From positions 22,873,001 through 22,937,000 of the forward strand of contig NC_079875.1 of assembly GCF_029227915.1 (NCBI RefSeq): DNA of 64,000 nucleotides, written 5' to 3'. The notes beneath the pieces are model-generated. The model saw only the letters and a list, made by a program, of their open reading frames with translations. It did no database searches and was not told the DNA's origin. The position numbers and the translations under genes were made by a program. This document shows, piece by piece, positions 1 to 12,647 of this stretch; position 1 is the first letter of the stretch, and each line of letters starts with the position of its first letter. Source of the stretch: Hydractinia symbiolongicarpus (Eukaryota; Cnidaria; Hydrozoa; Anthoathecata; Hydractiniidae).

Positions 1-471
1 ATACCATAGCCCTGGGTTAACCCCAGCCATGTGATGAAAATTGGGGAGATGGTACACTGTGTGGGATGTTAAATGTGTCACAAAGTTGTCTGGTAGAGCG
101 CGGACACTAATTGGGTCTGCGTAGCTCAAAATTAGCATTAAATACTCTAGGACTTTAAAACTAAGCCATGACTATCTCCTGGAGATAATAGACAGGGTAT
201 ATTTGTGAGGTTATTGCACTTCTATCTATCATTCTTCTGGATGCATAAAAAACATTGCCACACCAAAATTAACCCTTTCTAATTCATGCTAACTCCTAGT
301 CCACACAGCATGTTTTGCTTTCATTTTTTTTATTTACACTAGATTTTGTCTTGCAAAACTTTGCCCCACAAAAGTTTGTTCTCCTACAAAAATAATATGT
401 TCTTTAAAGTCACCTTTTCGCAACATATAAAAATAAACAATTAATTTTCCTTAACCTTTATCTATATTACT
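1..471. other. Upstream flank of ACSBG, no gene seen
   Basis: AT-rich non-coding DNA with no convincing open frame. Around 88-130 there is a short stretch resembling a tRNA D-arm (TGGTAGAGCGC), and around 10-28 a GGGTTAACCCC palindrome. They could be remnants of a short interspersed element, but the order and spacing do not make a full tRNA-like head. No TATA-type promoter could be assigned. Confidence 0.4.
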
Positions 472-472
472 A
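444..472 (+). promoter_or_regulatory. Predicted 3' splice acceptor just before the ACSBG start codon
   Basis: A pyrimidine-rich run (TTTTCCTTAACC then TTTATCTATATTAC) ends in TAG at 470-472, only 18 bases before the ATG at 491. This is what a 3' splice site looks like. The first coding exon may therefore be joined to an upstream untranslated exon outside the window, or receive a trans-spliced leader, which is known in some cnidarians. The sequence alone cannot decide between these. Confidence 0.45.
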
Positions 473-490
473 GTGATAAATAATAAAGTT

Positions 491-3400
491 ATGGCTGAAG
501 AAATAAAAACAGAAGATGTTATGGTAGAAGTTTCAGAAGAATCTGAAAATCATGACGATTCTGCTCAGAAGAGTTCTGAAGACAACTCCACAGTAGAGAC
601 AAAAACAGCAGAAGGAGACGGCGTAGGGTGTAAACTAGCTCCCGCCACTGAATATATCACATGGGATCGTTATGGCGCAGTTAAAATCCGGTTTTCTGAT
701 GACAAAAGTAAAATATCAGGACAACCAGCCATTTCAGTAATGGAGTTCTTTGAAAGAGCAGTAAAAAAGTTTTCAAACAGAACTGCTATGAAAGTTGAAA
801 GAGAAGGAAAGTGGATTTCGTGGACCTACAAAGAATACCTACAAGACATCAAAACAGCAGCTAAAGGTTTTATCAAGGTATATATATGTATAAAATTTTA
901 TTCACTATCATTTTATAACCCAAACATTTCCAAGACACAGTGGATACATGGATATTTTGCAAAAAAAAAAAGATTATTTTTGTTTTTGCTTGTCTTGTCT
1001 TTGTTGATGACTAAACTCGGCCTCCACACTGCTAAAGGAAAAGCATATTTTTTTAATGAAAGAGAGAATTTCTTTAGAGATAATGCTGCAATACAACTCG
1101 CAAAATCCTAAATTGGGTGCTTGTTGGTAAGCAAGCATTTAAATATATAGCTGGCCCTTACTGGCCTGATGTGCAAAGTTGATGTACTGGGCAAAAAAGA
1201 AGTTAAAGGCCTTCACAAATTGGGTAATATTTAAGAGCAAAGTCCCCCACACCATACTTAATGGGACTGGACACAATGTGTTATGTAATTTATGTTGTAA
1301 ATTTTTTTGTTACTTTGCATCTAAAGCATCTTACAATCCTGCATCAAAATGTGTATTTGAAAGCCCTGAGAAATATTGTTAACTTCGTGTAAACTAAACA
1401 GTCTAAAAAATGTACAGTAAATTCTTTAAGTTTTGTTTTGTCCCAAATTTTGCAAAACTTTTTTTTTTTAAAAAAAAACATAGAAAATAGTATTAGCCTT
1501 TAAATATTCGATTGTTTGACATAAAAAATATGCTGTGAAGTCTTCACAGCTATAGATTATATGAAGCAATTGTTTTCATAAGGAAGGACCTAATTAATAA
1601 TCCACAATTAAGTATTCTACTGTAAAATAAAGGTGTTTAAAACCTGCAAAATGATGTGTTACATTAATCTTTATTTTTATAATTCTTTTATTTTAACTAC
1701 CCTTAGAAACATTTCCTAAAATGTTTTAATTACAAAAACGGTGGAATGGCTAAAAAAGGTTTGCACTGGGGCCTTTTGAAACTTTATTATAAAAAAACTG
1801 TATTGTATATGACTCATTTAATTAAAAATTTGGTTTGCTGTGTAAAAAATATAAATAATACAATGCCTCATTAAAAAAGGTAATTATTTATTTTAAAAGC
1901 ATTCCTTGATAATTCTTTTTTTTAAACAGGCTGCTGCACATTTGTTTCTTATAGCCTTCCTAAAGTAAACACCATTTTGGGATCACATTGATTAGACTTT
2001 CTCTTACACAGAATAAAATTATAAATAGACATTGCATAACATTCATGTCCTGTACCCCTTGGATAAAGGTATCTTCTTCACACTTTATAAATTTATAAAT
2101 AAAAAACCCTCCACACTTTATAAATTTTACTGATTTTTTATCTTTTTTATCTTTTATCAGGAATTGTCACAGCTAATTATGTGTTTTTAGTTATTAATAA
2201 AATAAAACACCAGGGATGTAATGATTAATTGGTAGTTTTTTAAAAAAATTGACAAAGTGATCCAAAGTGATCTCACAGGAGAGCCTAGAATTTTTAATTT
2301 TTTTATAGTGAATATAAATTATACGATTCAATTCTTAATTCTTTGTAGTGAATTTTTATGTAAGTACCAGAAAAATTTTGAAAAAAGCTTGTGAGATTAG
2401 AATTCAATGACTGTGCAATGTTTTCAATTTAATCTAATGATTTCTCATACAATAAAATTTGCTTTTGAAATATAAACATGTCTGTTTCGGAATCAATATA
2501 AATTACAAAAGGTTCTAAATTTTCCAGATTTGAGCCAAAAGTAAAATCTGATCAATTCAATTTGTCTTCCTTTTTCAATTCCTTTAGCATTCTTGGTTAT
2601 TGTTTTCCTGAAGTCGCACTTTCACTAATTCAAATTCTTTAAAAATCTAAATTTTTGTATTTTTTTCTCTGCTAATAGAAAATCAACCAGCTAAAATCCT
2701 CCTAAATTATTCTAAATATCCTTAAAACCTTATTTGCCTATACAAAGGCTTTAAATTTGTATGAGGCAGTCACAGAAAGACAAAAAGTATAATTATTACA
2801 AATGTGAATTTCTATGGATTTCCAACAGCAAAACCTTAACCCTATTTGGTCAGGGGGTATTTCTAAATTATTATGTCATAGAATAGCACAAAATAGCAGT
2901 AATAGATTTTTGCTGTGACATCGTTAACAGCTTGAAATTTGGCCAAAATACTACTATCTATCTAATTTAATTACTTTAGTTGTAAAACTTAGCATTTTGT
3001 TAAAAGTTTCTGATATTAACATTTAACATGTTTTCTGTTTTTTACATAATTTACATGAAAAATATCGGAAAACACCAAAAAATCTGATTTTCCTGATTTT
3101 AGGCAAAATCCAGATACATCAGAACTTTACAGACATGATTCCCTGTGAGTTTCAAGTTCAAAGGATAATCCTAATAAAAGTTATTATATTTTCCTGATCA
3201 TAAGGATTTCATCGAAATATGAGGGATAGTTTTAAGTAATGGCCAATATCTGAAGCTCTAAGAGATATGGGACCTAAAAACTTAGCAGGCATGCATGCAA
3301 TTGAGAAATGTATCCTAGGAAATAGCCAAGCCATGCAGCAAAAAAGCCTTAGTAGAGCAGAATCCCTCTCCCCCCCTATGCATCAGGCAGGGTTTAATTT

Positions 3401-6400
3401 GAGAGAAAGAATTTGTATAGTTACTTTAGATTCCTTATTTCTAATAAAAAAGAGAAAAGTTTTTTTAATGATTTTTGAAAGTTTATTAACTCCACTACTG
3501 AAGTGACTTCAAGTTTGGTCAAACCAGACATGCAATTTCTTACTAATTTGTAAGATTACAAACTAAAGTCCTGATTTCAAAAGATTCATTTATTATGTTA
3601 ACTTTATTGTGGAGCTTAAAAAGCTGTGTTTTTGCAAAGCTTTCATATTCACACATATTTAAATAATGTGTAAATCCTCATTTTTAAGCAGTGCAAATAT
3701 ATTGTGTCATAAGTATATAAGGGTATATACACTTCATCATTTAGTTTATAAGGGTATGTATACACTTCATGAATTAGTTTGTAAGGGTATGTATACACTT
3801 TATCAATTAGTGTTGTAAAGATTAATTGATCAACATAAAAGAATTATGCCAAGGTAGCATTTGTTGGCATAATTAAAAAAGCATTCGTTTAGTGAAAACA
3901 TTAACTTAAAATCTGAGTAAAGTCCCTATGATAGTCCATCATTATTTATATGTACAAAAGATAAAACCTAAGGTGATGATGTTTACAATTCTGTTTATCT
4001 AGCTTGGACTTGAACCTTGTAATGGTGTGGGGATTCTCGGCTTTAATTCACCAGAATGGTTATTTTCAGACCTTGGCTCTATTTATGGAGGGTAAGAGCT
4101 ATTAAATGCACATTTCTATGGATCTTTTTTATTTCAAACAGAAGTGTCATGAGTTTTTGTTGCATAAATGTTTGATATGTAGAGGTTTTGCCACTGGAAT
4201 ATATACCACAAACAATGCAGAAGCTTGTCGTTATGTCTGTGCCGATGCTGCATGCAATATTGTAGTTGCCGAGAATGATGCGCAAGTTCAAAAAATACTA
4301 CAGGTATACATCTATAGTTTGGCAGATTTCTTTGGGGATGTACGCAATACATTAAGACAAACCTATCACCACACATTTTTGTCAAAGTTTCCGAGTATTA
4401 ACATTGAAATTAATGTTCGAAAAGTACTAAACTCAGGGTTAGTGAATGTTTGTTTGTTTTTTTAGGTTTGGGATCAGTTACCAAATTTAAAAGCCCTTGT
4501 GCAGTACACTGGAGAAATAAAAGACAAAAAACCAAACATGTATACTGTGAGTTATCTGATTCATTCTTAATCGTGTGTTGTGAAGTAAGCGAGATGAAAC
4601 ATGGGTTGGTGCTCTTAGAGGACTGGAAAATATAGCAAAACGTTTTCATTAAATACCAACTGTTTTTGTTGGTATAAATCTACATCTGTATTTGCTTGTT
4701 CCTCAAGAAAATGACTAACCAAAAGAAATTTGTTGCAGATACTTCAAGAAAATAAACAGTTTTTTTGCAGTTCTTTTTGCTAGATTTTCACCAGTGAGCA
4801 AGTGTTCATGCTTTGTTGGTAAAATGCTCTTGTTAAAAGTGAAATTTTTCCTTTGTAGTGGAATGAACTAATGGAAATTGGACGTCAAGAGAAAGACGAT
4901 TTGCTTAAGGAACGAATAAATGCTCAGTCGCCAAACAAATGCTGCACGTTGATTTACACTGTAAGTAACACGAAGAAAATGTTAATTACCTCGCTATCGT
5001 ATCACTACATTAAATGTTTTCATAAGTGTAATTATCAGTTTAATTATCATTAAAAGTGTGAACATCTGTGTTTAGTCTGGGACCACTGGAAACCCAAAAG
5101 GTGTCATGTTATCACATGATAATGTAAGTGGCTTATTTAAATGTTTTATTTATTATTAAAATGCTTTTCGTCATGGCCTACTAAAAAGTTGGCCTAAATG
5201 TTCTCTGTCGCAGTATTGTTAATAAGAAATGCCTTCTTTAAAATGTCAATGCACTGCTGCGACTCCATGATTATTGCTGTTGAATGCTGTCCTGGTGCTG
5301 TTGCAGGAGCATAGCCTGGTGTAGTTATCAGTAAACATATTTTGCAAGTGAATCATTTTTATAATGCATTTCGTGCTGCGGAAGTTATAAATGTTAGCTG
5401 ACTTCACGTATTGTTTATTTAAAAAAAAACTTTTTCGGCGTGCTAAATCTTTAAACAACATAAATTATTAAAACAGTAATAGTTTCCGACATGTTTCATG
5501 TTCTAAATGTCTTATAACGTCTCGTATGATACAACCGTGATTAAAACAGAAGTTTTATTAGTGCACAAGCAAAAATATAAGTTAAGATTTGCAAGTAGAT
5601 AATCAATAAACAATTTAAGTCTTCTAAATAAAAAGATTAAGCAAGATTAAGCCTCAGTCAAAATTCTGTTGTGTCTACGAAAAGGTGGGTGCATTGTTTA
5701 ATGGCAAACATGTCAATGGAATAATACCATAATACGATAATTAGTTTATTTTTTTTGATTTTTTTTTGATTTTTTACCATGTAATATTGGAATTATTACT
5801 TTAGGTTATAAGTGCATGTGAGGGCGTTGCTGAACGACTTAAACCAACTGTCGACGTGGATTTAACAAACTCCTATGAGACTTGCATTAGTTATCTGCCT
5901 CTTAGCCATATTGCTGCGCAGGTAATCATCATTTTTGGTTTCTAAATATGATTTTCAAGAAGTTGATGTTCAAATGTTATTCTGATTATTTTCTAAGTTT
6001 TGTAAATGTAAATGCATGTAAATGTGTAACTCAATTTTACATGAAGATGTACTGTTTTGATGGCTTTATCGTCATGGTGATGGTCGTTTAACATTAAAGA
6101 TCCTGAGAACTACATGCTTTGCCAGATGTTGAAATGTTAAAGTTAATTTGTATCGGTTTGATAAATAAGAAATCATCCATTTTTTAGATGACTGATATCT
6201 GGATTCCAATTCGTGGCGGTGCTTGTGTGTGGTTTGCAAAACCTGATGCGTTGAAAGGATCTTTAGTAAACACTCTCCTTGCAGCTAGACCTACACTGTT
6301 TGTTGGTGTACCAAGGTTGGTTTAACACGTTTTAATGTGTTTTTGTTTTCAAAAAATATTTCGTGTTTAGCATTAAATCACTGGCATATAAGACATGTTT

Positions 6401-9400
6401 TTAGTGGGTAATAGCAAATTGACGCCATTGACCTTTGCATGGAAGCTTCACCTTGTACCAACAGTTGTACATTGCCCACAACTGTTCTTACAATTTTTGA
6501 AAAGCCTAGCACAGCAATTTTTTCTGCTAGCCAATCAGAGTACAGTAATTCGCTGATTTTTTTTCGCTTGTTTTAATGGCATTGTTAGCTGTTTCACAAA
6601 TATTTAATCAATTGTAGCAAATTTCATTTGCAGCTATCCAACGAAAAAAAATTGTCTTATTTTTCGGTGGTTTTTCACTTTTTTTCTTTTTTTTCTTTAG
6701 AGTGTTTGAGAAAATAGAAGAGAAACTAAAAGGTATAGGAGCAAACATTCATGGCATAAAGCGTAAAATAGCAGACTGGGCAAAAGGCGTGGCTTTACGT
6801 GGCAACCAGAATAAAGAAAACGGGTTAGTGTTCTTTTTTGCTCTTTTAAATCTTAAGCAGTTTCTTTAATATGTGTTTCCATAATATAGGGTGTATTAAT
6901 CAGAAGCATTAACAATTTTATCTACTACACTATTTTTATAAGAACACCATTCGATGAGACTGCTAGTTGGACGAAATTTTTTGTATAAAAAGCATTCCAT
7001 TTTCCTTAAGTTGAATCACACTGTTTCTCTATCACTCCGCATCACTCTTTTTTTCCAAATATTTTTCAGGAGACCTGTTCCTTATGGTTGGGGTGTAGCA
7101 AATGCACTTGTTTTAAAAAAGGTATTTCAGTTGTATGTTGTTTTTTATAAACATTTCTTTTTTTAAGTGTCTAAAGTACTGTCATCTACTTTAATATTAT
7201 GTAAAAAATGCTTTTGATAGCAGGAATATGTAAAAACATTGTTCTTTCATGGAACGTCATACGACAAGTGTCCAGACTTTTTGTTCCATTTTTCAGGTAC
7301 GGAAAAGTTTAGGACTAGACCGCGCAAAAATGGTATTCACGGCGGCAGCACCAATATCAAGACAAACTTTAGAGTACTTTCAAAGTTTGAACATCCCATT
7401 GTGCGAAATCTATGGTATGAGTGAAGCAGCAGGCGCTCTCACCTTATGTACACCTGAATTTTCACGAATCACCTCCATTGGAACTGTGATGGGTGTGAAT
7501 GAATATAAGATTGGCAATCAAGATGAAGACGGCAGTGGCGAGGTGAGTCATGAAATTATATTAACTGCAGATTTATATTTAAAATTCGTCCAAAAGTCTT
7601 CTTAAAGTTAACGCGCTTTAAAACGCTAAGTTTATTTGTAGTTATGTTTCAAAGGACGGAATATTTTGATGGGTTACCTAAACAACGAAGAGAAGACGAA
7701 AGAAACGTTTGACGATGACGGATGGTTGCTGACGGGTGATGTCGGAAAGGTCGATAAGGTGAGACGCTCATTTTTGTTCTGCGCTATAGGATTTTTTTTT
7801 ACGTTACGATCGTTCTGTATTTTACCTTTTTTAGGATAACTTTTTCTACATTACTGGCCGGATAAAAGGTATTTTTTTTCTTATATCGAGTTGTTTTAAA
7901 CATATGCGTAAACTCACGTAAGAAACGTAAGAAACAAAGTTTAAATTTTTTGGAGCTTCAGCATATTGGATAAAATGGAGTTTATAATCTTTACGTAATT
8001 ATAGCAAAAGTGAGGTTGACTTCAAACATTATGCAACAATACCATTAATCTTTCTTAGTATATAGTATGTATTTGTGGGAGCGGAATGATCCAGAATGTA
8101 AATACCCAATTAGAATATACACTTTCTTTCTTAAACACACCTTACTTGGTTTATTGAAAAAACAAAACAAAAACCATTAATTTTATCAGGATGCAATATC
8201 CTCCAAAATGCTTTTCAACGCCGTGCAAATGATCATGGAGTTGTGAGGATGGTGTTGTCTCCACGGTGTTGTCTACACCACGAGACCCATTTAAAAATTT
8301 TACATATGCGTTCTTCTTCCCATGACTTGCAATTTGCAGAGTATAACCTTAAAAAAAACCAATAGACCTTTAACTTTTTAACTGTTATGTATTCTGTGTG
8401 ATTTTTATATAGAACTCATCATCACTGCGGGGGGTGAAAACATAGCACCTGTTCCAATCGAAGATAATATTAAAGCTCATTGTCCACTGATTGCTACTGC
8501 AATGGTGATTGGAGACAAGAAAAAGTTTTTGTCATGTCTTTTGACTTGTCAGGTACGACGACATGTCTCTTATAAGCAAGATTTTACCGTCTTCTCTAAA
8601 ATCACTATCGTAACGCTTATTTAAGAAATCAAACCCGGAAGACAAACCTGTCTCGTTTATTCGAATCTGATTGTACATAGTTGACCTTCAGAAAGTTATT
8701 TTTTAATGTTCTCTTTCATTTAGTCGTTTTACGAATTTCTTATGAACCAAGCACTAACTACTTTATGATTTAAAAATTAGTCAATTTTTGACCTTGTCTA
8801 TTGTGGCCGAGGAGTGTCAACGCATAAAATGAATTAGAAAAGGAAAAATGTAGAGTGAAATATATTCTATAACGCAACTGATGAAATTTGTCGGCCAACA
8901 TCGTGGCCGATTAGTGTCACAATTTTTTTTGGTACCGTCAAATGTGATTTCAAAGTAAAAACAAAATTTGAAATGATTTTAATTTTAAAACTTGAAACGC
9001 AACTGATGACACTTCTCGGCCAACATCGTGGCCGATGAGTGTCACAATTCGGTACCGTCAAATTTTTCACAATAACAATTTTTTTTCATGCTACCATTTC
9101 CAGCTGTCCTCGTGGTTTCGGTTTTTCACACCAGCTGACCTCGTGGTATAAATAAGAATAAATAAACACTGGGTAGGGGAGGGAGTAGTAATTTTTTATT
9201 GTGTTGTTTTTACTGAAAATAGTAAGCATATTCTATATATTGACCCCCTTTTTTCTTCCTTCATGAAATAAAATAACGTCAAGTTAGCTAGCTAACTGTA
9301 CACTCTGCCTCTACTATGGATATTTTTATATGCGAGTATAATAATAAACGATAAGAAGTGACGATGTCCTGGAAGAACGATATATGCTTGAAGGATTATC

Positions 9401-12303
9401 TGGAAAAATATGTGAGACAAAACTATAAAAGAGCTGAAATATTAGACTTTGATGCGGGACGAGGTTGGAATTTAAAAGTCGTGACGTTACGGCAATAAGC
9501 TGAAAAATCGGTCGAAGAAGAAGAAGGAAAAGAAAAAGACCGCTTGTTTTAATAAGATCTCGGATGTAATCAAAAATCTTAATAAATTAAACTCGTCAGA
9601 GAAGACGAAACTTAGCACTTAAGACTTGGGTGTTGGCCGACAAAGAAGTCATCGTATTGCCCTCCTGCTGCTTCTATAATAGTTTAAAAAAATCTTCAAA
9701 TCTGCTCAAAATAGCATCATTCAGTCTAAGGTTTGCTAGTGGATATTCTCCACAGTTACAACAGTTGAAATTGGATAGTTAAACCTAAACATTTTTACTA
9801 TTTTTCAAACCTTCAGCATCTTCACGTATATCCTCCAAGACTCCACACCAATACCAGGGCTTTTGTAATATCTTTTGAATTTACGGTAACGACAAATTTT
9901 ATCATTGCAAACTTATAAGACGATAAATTTGTATTTTCACTTTTTTTGCACCATGACACTGTTAGGCCACGTCGCTGGCCGAATAATATCATCACTTTAT
10001 AATGACTTTTACTTTGAACTTAAGTTTGAATTTTGTTTTCATTTTTAACTTAACTTTGACTTTGACATTTATTATAGATTTTAATTCGTCTTTGCAAAAT
10101 TCATTTTACGCGTTGACACTCCTCGACCACCATACTTGTCTATAAAACCGAAATTAGTTCTTTTAAGTACATTGCAATAAACGGCTTAATTTCGTTACTT
10201 ACTTGTAGGTTGCAATTGATCAAGACACGGGCTTGCCTACCGACAAACTGCTCCCGTCAGCCGTTCATTATTGTAGCGAGTTAGGTTTAAATGTGACGAA
10301 GGCACAGGAGGTGGCACCAGACGTGCCGGAAGTGCTTAGTAAAGCTATTCAAGACGCTATTAACGAAGCTAACAAGTCTGCTGTTTCCAACGCTGCTAGG
10401 GTGAGTAACTACACAAATGAAATTGTCGCTCGCGATATCGCGTGTGTTGTCTGCTTTATAGTGATAATTTGTCGTACGTGATACCAGTGATAATTTTATA
10501 TAAGAGGCTTTACGTTTGTTCATCATGTTGCATGTGACTGATTTTTCCTTATGTCAGGTGCAAAAATGGAAGTTACTTCCGCTAGAATTTACAATAGCGG
10601 GTGGCGAACTAGGTAAGTGCTGTTGTTTCTAGATTTGGTTTTAGCCTGTTGGAAATGACTGAATAAGTCATATGATTCTTTTGGACACTCCTCTCCCCTC
10701 TTGAATAAGCACACCTGCTGGGTTCTTCCTCTAAATTGGAGATGTCCCTCCACATGGAGATGTCCCTCTACATGGAAATGTCTCTCTGCATTAGAGATGT
10801 AGTCCCCTATTTTTCTGAAAAACAAAAATTTGAGGTTGGAAAATGATAAGACGTAAGAACGTGCAGCTAAAAATGTTCTGAGAATGTAAGTTGCATAAAT
10901 TGAAGGAAAAAATTAAAAAGCGAATTTAAAAAATGACAGGGAAATTGTCATGGTAATCACACGATGACCTATTTTTTCTTGTTTGGCGTTTTTTCTACAG
11001 TGCAAATTATATCGTAATTGCACTCTAGAATCTTAACTTTACTCTTTAAAAAATATTTTTACTGTTGTGTATGTTGCTTTTGGATTCATACCCATAGATA
11101 TTTATTTTCTCGCGTTTTATGGTAAGTCAAAAAAAGATATCTTTACAATGAATCGAACTAATTATAAGTCGGGTAATAAAAAAATCAAAACATTGAAATT
11201 GACATCGTGTGCTACTCTTACAAAAATAGTTCATTGTGTAATTAGCTCGTAATCGAACGTTTACTGGTGCAATTGGAAGTATTCGAACTCCTAACGGACT
11301 CGGAAAATTAAAAGCAAAAGAAATTACTCGTTCGATTATTTCCTAATTCCACTCGTAAACGTGCGATTACATATACTAATTAACGGGGTAATTGTAATTG
11401 ACAGGGTAATTGACCGTGTAATTGACGTGGTAATAGCCAGGGTTTTGGACGTGGAAATTGCCATGGTAATTTTTGTGGTAATTAACAGGGTAGTTGACAG
11501 GGCAAAGTTACGAAGTTTGTAACCACGTGTAGCAATTTTACCTTCTGGGTCATCCATTCCTTAATATGTTAACTGTTTTCCCAATTTCGTTTTTAAACAT
11601 AAACATTTCTGTTGTTCGGAATAGAGAAAATGTTAAATATTTGGCAATAACATTTGTGACTTCTTACTCCATCTCGAACATATATTGTTGTTCTCTTCAA
11701 GTTTTTTCCCCTTTATCCTTTCTCAATCTCGAATAGATTTTTTACAATTCTGTTCATGGCAGTTTTTTTCCATTTCCTGAAAATAAAAAATCAAAAAGGC
11801 CATGCTGACGTCAGCAAGAGCTAAGTCCATTGAGAACACTGACAAGTTTAAAATGTGTGTCTAATATAAAAAGGCTGTAAATCATTGCTTGTGGGTATGA
11901 ACATTTTTTTTTTCGAACATGATTGAAGTCCCTGGTAAGTTTACCATAGAAAGAGTCTGCGTTGTAGCAAAAAGTTTTGAAATACTGTCACAACAATAAA
12001 AAAAATTAAAATTCTTAGCAATGTTTGAAAATTAGCACAAAAATAACCTCAACAGTTCAATTTTTTTTCTTTGCAAGATAGGAAAAAGTCAACTTTCTTT
12101 CGCTTGTTTTTTTTTATTAAATAACAGTCATAATAAGTTATCACATTTTGGTTGTTTTTGTTTGAATAACTGAGAGTTTTTATTTTAGTTGTACTGTTAA
12201 GATTGATTTCGTCCAACTACTTTTCTTAGGTCCAACACAAAAATTACGCCGACCGCATGTCATGAAAATGTACAAAGAAACAATCGACGAATTTTACGCC
12301 TAA
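491..12303 (+). CDS. ACSBG: Long-chain acyl-CoA synthetase, bubblegum family (ACSBG), 17 coding exons
   Basis: The product activates long-chain fatty acids: ATP + fatty acid + CoA gives acyl-CoA + AMP + PPi. Exons read by eye, all with GT/AG borders and matching phases: 491-877, 4003-4091, 4183-4303, 4466-4546, 4859-4960, 5076-5123, 5805-5921, 6188-6315, 6701-6823, 7070-7121, 7297-7542, 7642-7758, 7835-7868, 8413-8552, 10209-10400, 10558-10612, 12230-12303. They sum to 2,106 nt, i.e. 701 residues, within the usual size of the family (human members are roughly 670-720). Motifs: P-loop YTSGTTGNPKG across exons 5/6 (residues ~259-269), YGMSE (~455-459) in exon 11, DGWLLTGD (~524-531) in exon 12, and GRIKELIITAGGEN (~545-558) across exons 13/14, which is the adenylation-domain hinge and A8 region. 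The N-terminal ~50 residues are acidic and low in complexity. The ATG at 491 was chosen because the frame above it begins only with GTG after a splice-acceptor-like TAG. No internal stop or frameshift was seen, so the gene looks functional. ACSBG1 and ACSBG2 orthology cannot be separated here. Confidence 0.93.
878..4002 (+). other. Intron 1 of ACSBG
   Basis: This is the longest intron, about 3.1 kb, between donor AAG|GTATAT and acceptor TATCTAG. It is very AT-rich and has no coding signal I trust. The open frame covering its first ~230 bases is only read-through from exon 1. It contains the 33-bp tandem repeat listed separately. Confidence 0.85.
3710..3808 (+). repeat. 33-bp tandem repeat, 3 units, in ACSBG intron 1
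   Basis: Three consecutive units share the core AAGGGTATGTATACACTT followed by AATTAGT spacers. The second and third start at 3743 and 3776. The first unit is slightly shorter and diverged. It lies about 200 bases upstream of exon 2. Confidence 0.8.
8799..10134 (-). mobile_element. Terminal-inverted-repeat element, copy 1 (1,336 bp), in ACSBG intron 14
   Basis: The element begins TATTGTGGCCGAGGAGTG and ends with the reverse complement (CACTCCTCGACCACCATA). It is flanked by the perfect 6-bp direct repeat CTTGTC at 8793-8798 and 10135-10140. Its outer ~310 bp on each side are the reverse complement of the element at 20312-20951, which shares the termini and also has a 6-bp target duplication. 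The central ~700 bp (about 9106-9814) is missing in that copy. Motifs of the form GGCCGAnnAGTGTCA recur at both ends and again inside (near 8906 and 9030), with TCGGCCA/TGGCCGA dyads. Orientation is called relative to copy 2. The 6-bp duplication would suit IS3EU- or Dada-type transposons, but the class is inference. Confidence 0.85.
9364..9498 (+). pseudogene. Vestigial reading frame inside copy 1
   Basis: This is a 44-codon frame from ATG 9364 to TAA 9496-9498, in the part of copy 1 that copy 2 lacks. It contains LEKYVRQNYKRAEILDF, faintly like the N-terminal region of integrase-type transposon proteins. If that is right, it is what remains of the element's transposase. The downstream bases are lysine-rich but broken. 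The evidence is weak: no catalytic motif is present. Confidence 0.3.
10737..10807 (+). repeat. 18-bp tandem repeat in ACSBG intron 16
   Basis: Three to four imperfect units of TGGAGATGTCCCTCTACA follow each other with an 18-bp period. The last unit is degenerate. No coding role is seen. Confidence 0.7.
11383..11505 (+). repeat. Imperfect ~15-bp minisatellite in ACSBG intron 16
   Basis: About eight degenerate copies of a GGGTAATTGACA-like unit (variants GTGTAATTGAC, GTGGTAATTAAC, GGGTAGTTGAC) follow each other. The open frame that crosses it on the minus strand is a by-product of the repeat. Confidence 0.65.
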
Positions 12304-12647
12304 CTGGAATTCTTCGAATGAAATCGTTCGAATAGTTAGCTTTAAGGAAATAATTTTAGGGCAAACATTCCTTTTTTTGGTATTTAATGAAATTTGGTAT
12401 TTTCAATTGTTCCGTGTATTTTTTGTCATATTATATAATGTATTTAATTACAAAAATTCCGTAGCCAAAAACCTATTCTTCAGAACGAAAAAAAATGTAT
12501 TTTAGAAGTTTTGTTATTTTGGTATAGTGAACGGCTACAATGATCTTTGATTAGTCTCTTTTGATGACAAAAACCTGATCCCTTTTTAACGGAGAATTCA
12601 CAATATTTATCTTCCTTTTTATACACATGGTTTCGGCTACACATGAA
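12304..12647 (+). other. 3' flank / probable 3' UTR of ACSBG
   Basis: AT-rich sequence after the TAA stop. I find no AATAAA or ATTAAA between the stop and 12647. The first AATAAA downstream is at 12866-12871, inside the satellite block, so the transcript end may lie in satellite sequence. Confidence 0.5.

Noticed and set aside
60-130. SINE-like tRNA head near the window start
   Set aside because: Only a D-arm-like piece is visible. The B-box does not follow at the right distance and no tail or target duplication was found.
4106-4465. 119-codon plus-strand frame covering ACSBG exon 3
   Set aside because: Only 4183-4303 is exon (matching phases and splice sites); the rest is read-through into introns.
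10287-10526. 79-codon minus-strand frame opposite ACSBG exon 15
   Set aside because: Antisense shadow of a clear coding exon with no independent support.
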